A stretch of 64,000 nucleotides of DNA from an uncultured Duncaniella sp. (GTDB taxonomy: Bacteria; Bacteroidota; Bacteroidia; Bacteroidales; Muribaculaceae). The notes below the pieces were generated by a model. It worked only from the letters and a program-made list of their open reading frames with translations, was not told the DNA's origin and ran no database searches. Positions 1-9,931 of this stretch are shown here, piece after piece. The DNA lies in the NCBI GenBank assembly GCA_910577255.1, contig CAJTMH010000005.1:62001-126000 (forward strand), written 5' to 3'. The translations under genes and the position numbers were made by a program. Each line of letters opens with the position of its first letter. The stretch's first letter is position 1.

Positions 1-572
1 TGTACCTTCTTGAACATCTTCCGTGCCTTGGCGATGGCCACCTCATCAAGGTCATCAAGCGTCGCATCCAGAATAATCTCAGCCGACCAATCCGGAGTAG
101 GAGCCTGTCCGCGAATCTCATCCATTTTGGATTGATTCATTGGTTTGATGCTCTCCCCATCACGACAATACGCAATCCCTTTCCAAGTCATCACGATATT
201 TCGCGGCGAAGCCAGAATTTTGAACATAAGAATTCGTTTGCCATCAACCTCAATCGGAATAATCTCACGGAAAGTCAATCTATCGGCAGTATGCTGAGAG
301 AAATCATGCTTCAGATTATTCAGAGCCTGCTCGCTACATCCTTATAAGATGTACCGACAATCGTGTTTTTCTTCTCATCGTAGCCAAAAATTAGCCACGC
401 GAAATGCAGACCTCGTAGATTCGCCTCATTGCTCAACGCCGAAAAGTACTCGCCGAGATCATCGAAGTCGAAGCTGCGCTCCCGCCTTCTTGAACTCCAC
501 CACCTCACTCTTCTTATGCTGAGTCAGCGAGTGAAACAGGTCTGTATATTGGTTGTTGTCGTTGTCTGTCAT
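1..572 (-). pseudogene. AlbA_2 (Schlafen-type) ATP/nucleic-acid-binding protein, frameshifted and cut by the window edge
   Basis: Reading from the ATG at 572 gives a protein starting MTDNDNNQYTDLF with the AlbA_2-like stretch SEVVEFKKA, then it runs out of frame. The continuation SFDFDDLGEYFSALSNEANL is in a second frame (about 345-475), and EQALNNLKHDFSQHTADRL onward is in a third frame that stays open to base 1. At least two frameshifts, near 475-488 and near 330-345, are therefore needed to read it. The family (AlbA_2 domain, usually followed by an ATPase-like or winged-helix part) is common in accessory islands as a putative regulator. It starts about 30 bases after the Fic gene, so it is probably the last visible member of the same operon. 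It is either decayed or affected by sequencing indels. The C-terminus lies outside the window. Confidence 0.75.
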
Positions 573-601
573 AATTCAGAAATTTCTTTGTTTATTTCCC
601 A

Positions 602-1635
602 TCATCCGTTGCGGCGACTGTTGCGGTGGATGAGGATTCCTTTTCCGACGAGAGCGGAGGTGATTCGTTTAACGGTAGATGACGATTTCTTGATTGCTTT
701 GGCTATCTCTGTCTGAGTGATTTTGGGATTCTCCTCAATGGCTCGTAGCACTGAAAGTTCTTCCAAAGTATAATTCAAAGTACCTATTTGAGACTTTGAA
801 TCTGTTGAAATGATACTTTGGACTACCGTATTTGGCAAAGTCGCGCCTACCAGCATATCTAGGTTACAGAGTTCGTTATGCTCTCCGAGAATGACATTGC
901 GGAGGAAAAGTTCCACAAATTCAGTTGTAGGCGACACGTTAAGTCCCTTATATGCACGAACCAACGCATTGCGGAAATACCATGAATGTTCCTTACACAT
1001 ACCGTTGGTTGCCGGAATACCCATCGAGCGTAGATATTTTATCAGGGATACGGCAGTGGTGCGCGTGTTGCCCTCACGGAAAGGATGTATTTGCCACAAG
1101 TCTGCGATAGAACGCGCCAAATGCCTAATTACTCCTGATATAGGTTTGCCGGGATAGTCAAATTCCTTTTCTCTTGCCAAATCATACTCGATAGCTTCAC
1201 GCAGATTGATTGACGGATGATAGCTTACGGAAGCCTCACCACCCAGTACCCATTCCTTTTTCGAGAGTTCCACATCGCGAATTTTCCCTGCATGTTTGAA
1301 AACACCCTCAAAAATACGCCGATGGATGGACGTAAGACCGATGAAAGAAAAAGCGAATGAAGGTTCACTGATAATCTTGACGATATTCGCAGAGGCGATG
1401 TCGCCCTCCTCATCCTCGGCATCATGTCCCGACTTTGTCTCATAATACGCCTTGATACGTTTTTGAACATCATCAATAGAAATATGCCCTCAATATGCTT
1501 ACGTGCCGTGTCGAGCAGATAGTTTGACACCTTCAGACCATCAACATCCTGAAGACCGATAGCCGTTTGCCAAGCATCAGCCTTATCCCTCTGTCCAGGT
1601 TCCCCGTGGACTATATATTCGTCAAATTACGACAT
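602..1635 (-). pseudogene. Fic family protein (AMPylase/adenylyltransferase fold), with an early stop and a frameshift
   Basis: The active-site motif HPFREGNTRT, close to the family consensus HPFx[D/E]GN(G/K)R, is intact, and the last 60 or so residues form a winged-helix-like tail (TQTEIAKAIKKSSSTVKRI). An N-terminal part typical of the family (FDEYIVHGEPGQRDKADAWQ) sits in another frame. Joining them needs one frameshift near 1478-1492. The natural ATG at 1633-1635 is preceded by AAGGAG, but codon 3 is TAA, so a full-length product cannot be made from it. An internal Met at 1273 could give a 223-residue C-terminal piece that keeps the motif. The gene starts one base after the dptH stop. Fic proteins transfer AMP or related groups to target proteins; the role here is unknown and the gene is probably inactive. 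Confidence 0.8.
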
Positions 1636-1636
1636 G

Positions 1637-4600
1637 CTACTCCTTAGCGTATTTCTCAGACTGTATCAATTCAAAATATGGAAGATCTCTGATGCCATAT
1701 ACTTTATGTCCAATTTTGCAAATGCTCTCAAAAATCTTGGCTTTATTGATGAAATCCATATATCTATCTGTGTTCGGATCACTTGCACCAAATATGCTAG
1801 TCAACTCGCCTTTGCTAATTGAGTTAACATGGTGAATGACCCAACTAAGAATGAATTGAGAATAGTCCTCCTTGTTTGTCTTGAAGTCGCTGATGTTCTG
1901 GGTTGACAAAATCATTCCTATACCAAACATTCGTCCTTCGCTAATTATGCTTCGAAATGAGTTAAAATCCTTTTTCAAAAACTGATGAGCCTCGTCCACG
2001 AGTATCATTGCTCTTAATTCTCTAAGTCCATTTACCTGTCGGCTACCGCCCAACTGGCGCATTTCTGCATAGAATAAATCCAATATTAGCGAAACGATTA
2101 CTTTTTTTGTATCGTCTGGGTAGAGGGTAAGATCTATCACTCTTGCCCCCCTGAGCCATTCGAACATGGAGACACACTGCGCCTGATCAGTTGTGAAAAT
2201 AGTGTAGTCTCTCAGCTTATCGAACAATGCGTAGGCCTTATCGTTTGCGTCATACTTTTCAAAATACTTTTCGATTACCTGATTCATCGTCGGCACAATA
2301 TTGTTCCACGTAGCAGAATCGCGGGTGATACCCGCATCCGCATAGGTTTCGACAATGACCTGCTTTATATTGCTCTGCTGTTTTAGTCCGAGACCATAAG
2401 CTTTTGCAAAAGAATCAGCAATACGGTCTGCTGTAATAGCAGGCAAATTCATACCTTCAACTTCATCGTTTATCACTAATTTAAGAGGATTAAAGGGATA
2501 ATTGAACTTGTAACTTTCACCTCCAATCGTTTCTAAGAAGTCCTTGTCTTTATAATCACCCTTGTAATCGAAAATAAGAAGGCCTACAGGTTGTCCTCCA
2601 ATATTGTGGACATTTTCTTTGACGAATTGAGCGATTAACGAACGTGCAAATTGAGTTTTACCGGTGCCCATGGTGCCGATGATTCCCAAATTTGGGTGTG
2701 AAACCATTGCCGTATTGTTAGGTTCAAAGAAAATCTCCTGTCCAACTCCTTTTGTCTTTCCAACAACTATTTGAATAGGCTGGACATAATCGGTATTCTC
2801 ATCTACAGTCAGCGGCTCATCTTTTATCTCATTTTCGAGTACATAATGATTTTGGGGTTCATTGTAGGATAAATCGTCTGATTCATCTTGTCCTTCATCG
2901 ACATTTTCAAATAAAGAACTTTCTGCAACCTTCATTTCCGGCAAGGAGATTCCATTAGGAGATGAAAGAACGTCTAAAGCATCTTTTTCAATTACAATTG
3001 CATTCTCTGTAAGGAACGAGAGGGCTTCTTTTGTAGAATCAGCAACGAACTCAAAACATTCCTTTTCAGAGAAATGAATTTCACATATTGGCACATTCTC
3101 GACAAGCCGCGTAATCATGCTATGAGGTGCGGAACTGAAGAATGAAACAACAGCTGCAACTCCCATTTCTTTTACAGGTAAAACTTCTTGAATGCTCCAT
3201 TTAAGATTGAGCAGAGCATAACGACAAGATTCGATTTTTTCATACGACTCCGACGAAATTAGTTGATTGGCATATAACTTTTCTGAATTGACCAGTAACT
3301 GAGATGCAAAAAATGTCCTATAAATCTTGGTCTCAAAGTCAGTATGAGAGAACAAGTGCTCTTTGAACTGCAACCATGTATGGCATACTTGCTGAATGCC
3401 TTTTGATGACATAGAGGATGAACTTGATGCTTTCACCTCGACTGGGTAAAAGTATAAAATAGGGGCATTTGGATTAGCCGCATCAAGTCCCAGCATAAGC
3501 AAATCATCTGACATCGCGCCTTTTGCTCCAAGAGTCTTTTTAGAAAAGACACTTTCCATCTTTAAACCAATTTCACCGGTGACACGAAGTATTTCATCAA
3601 GAGAAATGGGAATCCAAATAATTCTTGGATTGCGTCGTAAGAATTTTTGCATAACGATGCTGGTCGCAACAAGACTCATCTTTTCTCTAACCTTGACTTC
3701 AGTTTGGTTTACAAGGCGAAGCATCCAACTGCCATTAAGACAATTGAAGTAGTTCTTCATCTTCTTATTGAAGTGGGGGAAAGTATCTTCCGATAGCGCA
3801 TATTTTTCGTATGATTTCTTCAGGATATTTTCATACAACCCTATATGCTTAGTTACAGTGATGCTATCGTATTTGGCATTGATTGTATACTGGTCTGTGT
3901 AGTGAACCACGTACAAGTCTTGCTGATAGAAGAAATTTACATCAACTTCTGGATTCAAGAAGGTAACCCAGTTTGCGTTGTTATAAATCGATTCTAATAG
4001 ATGAGACTGCTTGAAGGCAAACCTTTTGGTCACAGCCAAAGAGGTATTATAGGCGTTAAGACCATCGTTTCGTTCATTACCAAATAGATTGTTATAGGTT
4101 TCTGTCATAGGATGTACCCACCCCTCCGTTGTACGAACACCTTTTGTCCCGAAGCCAATAAAATAATCTTCAGCCTTTTTCAAGGTGGACGGAATAGAGA
4201 TTAGACCCCTGAGAGCTAACTCCGTACGTGTCTCTTTTGTTGGAAAATTAACGTATTCCGAACCTGTGGCCATCTGATAGAACGCAATATGGCAATATTC
4301 TATTTCATTATCGCAAGCTTTCAAATCGTGTTTATAAAAATCCACACGTGTGAAAAGTTGGTGGATGACATCCTGGCTAGTGTAAACTCCTTTTGATTCC
4401 AGACACATGCCCCTTTCTTTAGTGGAAAAGAGTGCTCTCAGTTCTCGATCTATCGTGTCGTTGGAATCCAATCTGTTCAACTTTTCAAAGAATGTCTCAG
4501 TACTCAAGTCTTCAACATACTCGTGAAGTTCGATACGCTGTACGCCCTCTTCGTATTGCGATTTGATAAATTCGACAATACCCTTGATTAAATTCGCATC

Positions 4601-6850
4601 TTCAGGAATACCAATGCATGAGATTACAATGGGACTCTCCTTGTCAAAGAAAAGATAAGAGAAGTTCTTAATGAAATCCACCATCTTGCTTTTTACCATT
4701 TTCGTGGTAATGTCATTGGCTCGTTCCTGAGGTTTATTCTCAGCTCTTTCAAATACAAGCCAATTCTTTATTTCCTGCAACTGACTGGTACCATAAGGCC
4801 GCATTGGACGTCCCTTATAGGTGAGATATGGAATAAGATAGAATGGAGAGAGCAGTTTTTTTGCAAATGAAACTTCATTATTTTCCGACTGTTCCAGATA
4901 CTCCAGCGTATATGCCACCATTAAGGGATGGAAAGGTGAAAGATAGAGCTTATTACCATCGTAAAGTGTTCCGAGTCGGGTAAGATTATGATTTTTCCTA
5001 CTCATGCTTTCGCCTACTGGAATCTGCTGCACCGCGTTCAGTACTGCAGTGCAATATGTCCCATATAAAGCACAAAGGTCTTCATCAATGGGACACAATG
5101 AAGGCACAGTATCCTTCTCAATGAAATAATTGAAGATTTCCTTAAGAGAGTCTTTTACTTCTTGTGGTAGAGCCAAAGTCCGAGGAACACTGTCATACTT
5201 ATCGGTAAATTCATTGAATTGTAATTCAATCGCTTCCGATTCTGTCTCAAGAAATAGTTGTTCCCATTCTAAAAAAACGCGCCAAAAGTTATACACACCG
5301 TGCTCAATTTCACCATCTGTCACTTTTTTGAATGATTGGCCATCTCTCTCAATGCCATGAAAGACTTTCTTCGGAGGATATATATCGGGGCCAAGTGGCG
5401 GCACAGGTTTGGCAGAATTAAGTTTTAGAGTAAATTTCTGCTTCTTCCCCAGAACATCAACAGAAAAAACGATGGTTTCTTCTTCGTTATCACCTTCGGT
5501 AGGAATCACAAGGCATTCATCTTCCGACCATATCCATTCTGGAGGAGTGGGAAGTTCAACCTTTAAGTCGCCTTTGCCGAACTCCAACTGAATAGCTTCA
5601 TCAGGTACTTTTACAGTTATCTCACCTTTTTTATTCAGACTAAAATTATGACTTATATCCTTGAAGAGGTTGCTGCTACAAGAAAGACGCACAATGAAGA
5701 AATCATGATGATTATCATTGACTCCTACTTTGAAAGAAATGGTCTGATCTGATACCGGAATCAATATCTTATTTCCAGATTTCTTGTAAGGTTTGGGAAC
5801 CTGAGTGATGCCCTTGTTCAAAGATATGACAACCTCTTGTTCTGAAGCCCCTGTTTGATCACAAACAACGATGTAGTTTTTGGTGGATTTAGCGGGTTTT
5901 CCGACAGAATTCCATACCAATGATAATTTATCACCGACATTCGAAAGTGTAACATCCAGTAATTGAAGACTATCTGTTGCCGCCTTCCGGCTTTCACTAT
6001 CCAAAAATTCCTGCAAATCAATTTGATTCCAATCATTAAAATGCCTTGCTACTTTCTTTGAAAGTTTTTCGTCAAGAAATTTTTCCAATGCCTTTGTCTT
6101 ATCCTCATCATCGTTGTTCATGATGGTATACACGCGACTATATAATGCTTTGTTATGCTCCGCACGTTGAGCCATCTCCTCATCTTTAGGACTAAATGAG
6201 GGGTTATAGATGGCTTTATCTTCAAACATGCCCAAGAGTCCGAAATGCCCTTTTATAGATTCTGCACCTAAGACAGTCATCATGGATTCAAAATCGAATA
6301 AACTGGCTGTGCCATCATAAATAAGTTCTGAAACACTATCAAGGTGTTTGGACAAATATATTTGCTCAAACCTCTTAGCAATCTTATCCTCCACGTCCGC
6401 TTTTATTTTAGCTACTATATGAGACGGATGAAGGGGACCTCCGGTGCCCTCAATGTTCATACTTGCTGTTACAAGAGACGAAAGAACACTCTTTGATAGA
6501 ATATATAGCACTCCGTAGTTTTCATATTTTCCAGTTTGGCCGACTGAATTGCGGAGAGTAGTCAGATAATCCTCATTTGCCGTAGTATCATCGCCTATTA
6601 TTAGCTGAGGCGCGCCGTTGCCAACATTCAGAGAGAAGGTGTCATATCCTTCCTCTTGGATATTTGCACCTTCAAAGATTCCTTCAACCAAAATCGGAAC
6701 GGAATTCTCCTTTAAGGCTTCACCCAACCCTTTACGATGGTCATCGTTTTCAACCATAATATAGTATCTGCTTCCCTTAACTGGGCGATTGTTACGCAAC
6801 CAACCGATGAGCAGATCACTAACGATATATTTATAAAATGACTTTGACAT
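1637..6850 (-). CDS. dptH: DNA phosphorothioation-dependent restriction protein DptH (DndH), ATPase
   Basis: This is a very large protein (about 1737 residues) matching DptH in size, position and architecture. The C-terminal third is a HerA/FtsK-like ATPase: Walker A GTMGTGKT at about residues 1392-1399, LLIFDYKGDY soon after, and Walker B MILVDEAH at about 1615-1622. The long N-terminal region has no motif I can name. In known systems DndF, DndG and DndH act together to cut DNA lacking phosphorothioate marks. The frame is open from an ATG at 6862, but the ATG at 6850 (MSKSFYKYIV) fits the family better, and both overlap the end of dptG. It is followed after one base by the broken Fic gene. 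The start choice is the main uncertainty. Confidence 0.85.
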   Translation of the reverse strand: MSKSFYKYIVSDLLIGWLRNNRPVKGSRYYIMVENDDHRKGLGEALKENSVPILVEGIFEGANIQEEGYDTFSLNVGNGAPQLIIGDDTTANEDYLTTLRNSVGQTGKYENYGVLYILSKSVLSSLVTASMNIEGTGGPLHPSHIVAKIKADVEDKIAKRFEQIYLSKHLDSVSELIYDGTASLFDFESMMTVLGAESIKGHFGLLGMFEDKAIYNPSFSPKDEEMAQRAEHNKALYSRVYTIMNNDDEDKTKALEKFLDEKLSKKVARHFNDWNQIDLQEFLDSESRKAATDSLQLLDVTLSNVGDKLSLVWNSVGKPAKSTKNYIVVCDQTGASEQEVVISLNKGITQVPKPYKKSGNKILIPVSDQTISFKVGVNDNHHDFFIVRLSCSSNLFKDISHNFSLNKKGEITVKVPDEAIQLEFGKGDLKVELPTPPEWIWSEDECLVIPTEGDNEEETIVFSVDVLGKKQKFTLKLNSAKPVPPLGPDIYPPKKVFHGIERDGQSFKKVTDGEIEHGVYNFWRVFLEWEQLFLETESEAIELQFNEFTDKYDSVPRTLALPQEVKDSLKEIFNYFIEKDTVPSLCPIDEDLCALYGTYCTAVLNAVQQIPVGESMSRKNHNLTRLGTLYDGNKLYLSPFHPLMVAYTLEYLEQSENNEVSFAKKLLSPFYLIPYLTYKGRPMRPYGTSQLQEIKNWLVFERAENKPQERANDITTKMVKSKMVDFIKNFSYLFFDKESPIVISCIGIPEDANLIKGIVEFIKSQYEEGVQRIELHEYVEDLSTETFFEKLNRLDSNDTIDRELRALFSTKERGMCLESKGVYTSQDVIHQLFTRVDFYKHDLKACDNEIEYCHIAFYQMATGSEYVNFPTKETRTELALRGLISIPSTLKKAEDYFIGFGTKGVRTTEGWVHPMTETYNNLFGNERNDGLNAYNTSLAVTKRFAFKQSHLLESIYNNANWVTFLNPEVDVNFFYQQDLYVVHYTDQYTINAKYDSITVTKHIGLYENILKKSYEKYALSEDTFPHFNKKMKNYFNCLNGSWMLRLVNQTEVKVREKMSLVATSIVMQKFLRRNPRIIWIPISLDEILRVTGEIGLKMESVFSKKTLGAKGAMSDDLLMLGLDAANPNAPILYFYPVEVKASSSSSMSSKGIQQVCHTWLQFKEHLFSHTDFETKIYRTFFASQLLVNSEKLYANQLISSESYEKIESCRYALLNLKWSIQEVLPVKEMGVAAVVSFFSSAPHSMITRLVENVPICEIHFSEKECFEFVADSTKEALSFLTENAIVIEKDALDVLSSPNGISLPEMKVAESSLFENVDEGQDESDDLSYNEPQNHYVLENEIKDEPLTVDENTDYVQPIQIVVGKTKGVGQEIFFEPNNTAMVSHPNLGIIGTMGTGKTQFARSLIAQFVKENVHNIGGQPVGLLIFDYKGDYKDKDFLETIGGESYKFNYPFNPLKLVINDEVEGMNLPAITADRIADSFAKAYGLGLKQQSNIKQVIVETYADAGITRDSATWNNIVPTMNQVIEKYFEKYDANDKAYALFDKLRDYTIFTTDQAQCVSMFEWLRGARVIDLTLYPDDTKKVIVSLILDLFYAEMRQLGGSRQVNGLRELRAMILVDEAHQFLKKDFNSFRSIISEGRMFGIGMILSTQNISDFKTNKEDYSQFILSWVIHHVNSISKGELTSIFGASDPNTDRYMDFINKAKIFESICKIGHKVYGIRDLPYFELIQSEKYAKE

Positions 6851-8240
6851 ATTGTGCTTCACCGGAATCGCTTTTCCTGTCTAGAAGATTCAACTTTAAT
6901 AGATAATTCTCAATGACGAGTTTAGTGCCTCGATTGAAGACGATGCCATAATTGCCAAAACCCTTATACATGTCTTCCAATTTTGTTCTTTTACCCTTGG
7001 TTATAAGAGCAATCAAAAATACCAACATTTCGTTATCAAGTACCAACACATAGTTACCTCTCCTTTGTTGGAGGAAGCGTATACTAAGAAGATCGATAAC
7101 TTTTTTTCGCATTCGCGAAATATAGCTTGGAGATTGAAGCCCACGGCATAAGAACTCCAATTTTTCAAAAAATTCATTGTACGAGTTAACCGTGACATCA
7201 ATCTCCTCAATCGAACCACTTTCACTACGGCGCTTAGAGAATACATCTCGTTTTTCTTTCTGGTACAGATGCAGTAGTTCTTCGCAATCGGACTTATTCT
7301 CTTCAAATGGAGTTCCTTCAATGCGTGCTTTTATTTCTGGGTAAAATCCTATATTCCCATTCAATACACAGTTTAGTAAGTCTATGGCTTGAGAGCGCCC
7401 ATAGATTTTATCTAGGAAGGTTTTAGGTAGAATCCTTTTCCAACTCAAAACTGCATCATGAGAGACGGAGGCCTTTTCTGATTTCATTATGAAATAATAA
7501 GGTCCTTCCTCTTTTGGTTTATGGGACAGACGCGGTAATGTCTGTAAGATTATGTAGCAGACATAGAAATGGAGTAGTAAATGTACATATCGAACAATAG
7601 CTGTTACATCTTGATTCATCATCCATTGGAAGTCCTCTCTAAAAGATTGTTTGATATGTGGAAGCACATAATAGACCTCTTCTCTTTTTTTCTTTTCGCC
7701 CAAACCGGATGCATTATTGAGCAAAGCTTCTTTCAATAATTGGGAGAATAGATTCTTACTTTCAGGATTGGGAATAACATAATTATCATCAATCAAAGAT
7801 GCCAAAAGATTCGCAATTTTAGTTTGTCCAGCCTTGTACTTTTTTTTGTTCTTGTCAGAAATCAGATCATCTTCTGGCACCAACGGTATGTATTTTAAAA
7901 ATGCAGTATCTGTCACATTAAGTGAGCCGTTCACTTGCATAATGTCACGAAGCATGCAAATGAATTCATCCGCTTGTGATGACTTCATTCTGCGTTCATT
8001 AACAAGATAGTCTTTGACTATAATCTCCGTTGCGGAAAAATCTTCGATGGCGTGTACTTCTTCTTTCTCAAGGAGTCTGAAAAAAGCTCCGGTTGCACCT
8101 GTCAGACCAGCCCCTTTATCAACAGCGGATGTAGGGTTGGATGTGAAGGGTAGCAGTCTGATACCTTCTTGCCAGTTATCAATGAACTTACCCTTCTTAT
8201 CATGGTAATGTTCGGTGTATTTACTTAAATCTATATTCAT
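6831..8240 (-). CDS. dptG: DNA phosphorothioation-dependent restriction protein DptG (DndG)
   Basis: This is a 469-residue protein between dptF and dptH, the position DptG holds in Dnd restriction clusters. I see no catalytic motif. It is largely charged and helical, with a DKKGKFIDNWQEGIRLLPF start region. The frame stays open upstream to 8321, but the ATG at 8240 forms an ATGA overlap with the dptF stop (8237-8239), the usual sign of translational coupling, so that start is chosen. DptG is a required partner of DptF and DptH in known restriction modules, and its biochemical role is poorly defined. The assignment rests mainly on context and size and is weaker than for DptF or DptH. Confidence 0.75.
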   Translation of the reverse strand: MNIDLSKYTEHYHDKKGKFIDNWQEGIRLLPFTSNPTSAVDKGAGLTGATGAFFRLLEKEEVHAIEDFSATEIIVKDYLVNERRMKSSQADEFICMLRDIMQVNGSLNVTDTAFLKYIPLVPEDDLISDKNKKKYKAGQTKIANLLASLIDDNYVIPNPESKNLFSQLLKEALLNNASGLGEKKKREEVYYVLPHIKQSFREDFQWMMNQDVTAIVRYVHLLLHFYVCYIILQTLPRLSHKPKEEGPYYFIMKSEKASVSHDAVLSWKRILPKTFLDKIYGRSQAIDLLNCVLNGNIGFYPEIKARIEGTPFEENKSDCEELLHLYQKEKRDVFSKRRSESGSIEEIDVTVNSYNEFFEKLEFLCRGLQSPSYISRMRKKVIDLLSIRFLQQRRGNYVLVLDNEMLVFLIALITKGKRTKLEDMYKGFGNYGIVFNRGTKLVIENYLLKLNLLDRKSDSGEAQYVKVIL

Positions 8241-9931
8241 TGTAACTGTACGCTTATCATTGTTTTTTGTAGAATCATATCTTCGGAGCCTACTTTGGCG
8301 ATAGTGAGTTTTTTTGCGCAATCACTTAATGAGGCGAGTTCCCTTAGAAAATGACTAAATTCAATATTTTTCTCATTTTCATAGGTTACAGCCAATTTCC
8401 CATTTCGCAAATCAAATAAATAAGCGAATAGGGCGTAGTCCATCAGAAGCGTTACTTCTTTATTACCCAAAATAGTCCAACAGAGCTGAAATCTCGGATA
8501 AAACTCCCATGGCTTGTCAAATGAAAATATATATTTTGGCTCATTGGGATCCATTTGGATTTGCGCAAATAACTTATATTTCCCACCTTGTATATTTAGC
8601 GGTATGAGGTTGGGCTTTTGGTAATACGATCCATTATGGCGAGGGATAGCCTCAGACACAAGATTATAGGCCTCCATCATATAATCTGGATTTTGTTTAA
8701 AAATTCCTTTAAGCAGATTCATAAAGGATATATAGGACTCGCTTTCAGAGTGATAGTCAAGTAGGTGATGAAACCTGAACAAGAACTTCGTTGTACGTTC
8801 GGCATCTTTACCATTGTTATCGTAAAACTTGTTTATTCGATTTATGAGTTCTTCTGGTAAAACTGCACCTGATGGAATTTCTGAAAGAAAACCATCATGA
8901 ATTCGATTTGAGGAGAATAATAAAGAAAGCGTATTGTCATGGATTGTATTACTATACTTCATGGGGTCAAGGCGAGATATCGCCTCCAAGATAGCATTAC
9001 TTTCTCCAGAATAAAGCAATGTCGGGAGAAGGCTCTCATAGAATGATTCCCTTTCCTTATAGTGAGTGGGTAGCTCTTTTGGGACTAAGATAGAATAAAT
9101 AAAATCGAGATATTCTCTCGGAGTGATAACAAGTTTAAAGCGTATGATAGCTTCAATAACTGTCAAAACTATAGACCTCCTGACCTCAGGAATCATCAGA
9201 AGTTGATAATTAAGGAAGACCGGATGTCTCGGATTTATTCCATTAGCCATATCCTCCTCATAGGCAGCATAAAAAGGATTTTTCTTGCTTGAAGAATTTG
9301 GTGCTACCAATTTATCCAAGATATTCGATAAGAAATCGGATTTTAAAGAATCATATCCTTCGTTATCCGGGAAGAGCTCAAATACTTGTTTATTCGAAAA
9401 TTCAACAATCTTAACCCTCTCAGTATTTAACGGTGGCATGGAATTGTTGTCATCGAAGAGTGGGGCAGCAGCTTTTGCAATTTCCCCATATATTTTTCGG
9501 ATGTCTGTATCATCTATGAACGCGTTGAGTTTTCCGAGATTGATGGCCAATATTTTTTTCTTATTCGTTGAATATAAGTTGTCGTCGGAAAAATCCATCA
9601 AAGCTTCCTTTAATGTTTCAATTGCAGTTTTGTTAGGTGAACAACTTGCGGTGGCATCATTGTAAAAAGAATCGGAACTCCATCCATTCCCACCAAGTGA
9701 TTTTACTTTGCTGAGAAGATGTGATTTGCCGTCTCCTGAACTGCCGACCAAAAGAATAATTCCGCCTCCGGCCTGGTCTATGTCAATCATTCGATCCAGT
9801 AGCTCTGACGAAATGGGGCGCTCTGTATGGAGATAATTGTCAATTTCACTGAATCCGTTACCTGTTTGTACGGATTCAATGGAATTCTGACTTAGATTAA
9901 AGAGTGCTTTGCAGAGATTGGAATCGTTCAT
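8237..9931 (-). CDS. dptF: DNA phosphorothioation-dependent restriction protein DptF (DndF), P-loop ATPase
   Basis: This 564-residue protein has the DptF N-terminal signature: NYLHTERPIS, then GGGIILLVGSSGDGKSHLL with the P-loop GSSGDGKS at residues 63-70, then a long alpha-helical body. DptF is the small ATPase of the DndFGH restriction complex, which works against DNA without phosphorothioate modification when the host carries the DndBCDE marks. The start codon overlaps the stop of the upstream radical SAM gene by four bases (ATGA, 9928-9931), and the stop overlaps the dptG start in the same way, so the genes are translationally coupled. The coding region is AT-richer than the core genes further right, which suggests acquisition by transfer. 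Confidence 0.88.
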   Translation of the reverse strand: MNDSNLCKALFNLSQNSIESVQTGNGFSEIDNYLHTERPISSELLDRMIDIDQAGGGIILLVGSSGDGKSHLLSKVKSLGGNGWSSDSFYNDATASCSPNKTAIETLKEALMDFSDDNLYSTNKKKILAINLGKLNAFIDDTDIRKIYGEIAKAAAPLFDDNNSMPPLNTERVKIVEFSNKQVFELFPDNEGYDSLKSDFLSNILDKLVAPNSSSKKNPFYAAYEEDMANGINPRHPVFLNYQLLMIPEVRRSIVLTVIEAIIRFKLVITPREYLDFIYSILVPKELPTHYKERESFYESLLPTLLYSGESNAILEAISRLDPMKYSNTIHDNTLSLLFSSNRIHDGFLSEIPSGAVLPEELINRINKFYDNNGKDAERTTKFLFRFHHLLDYHSESESYISFMNLLKGIFKQNPDYMMEAYNLVSEAIPRHNGSYYQKPNLIPLNIQGGKYKLFAQIQMDPNEPKYIFSFDKPWEFYPRFQLCWTILGNKEVTLLMDYALFAYLFDLRNGKLAVTYENEKNIEFSHFLRELASLSDCAKKLTIAKVGSEDMILQKTMISVQLQ

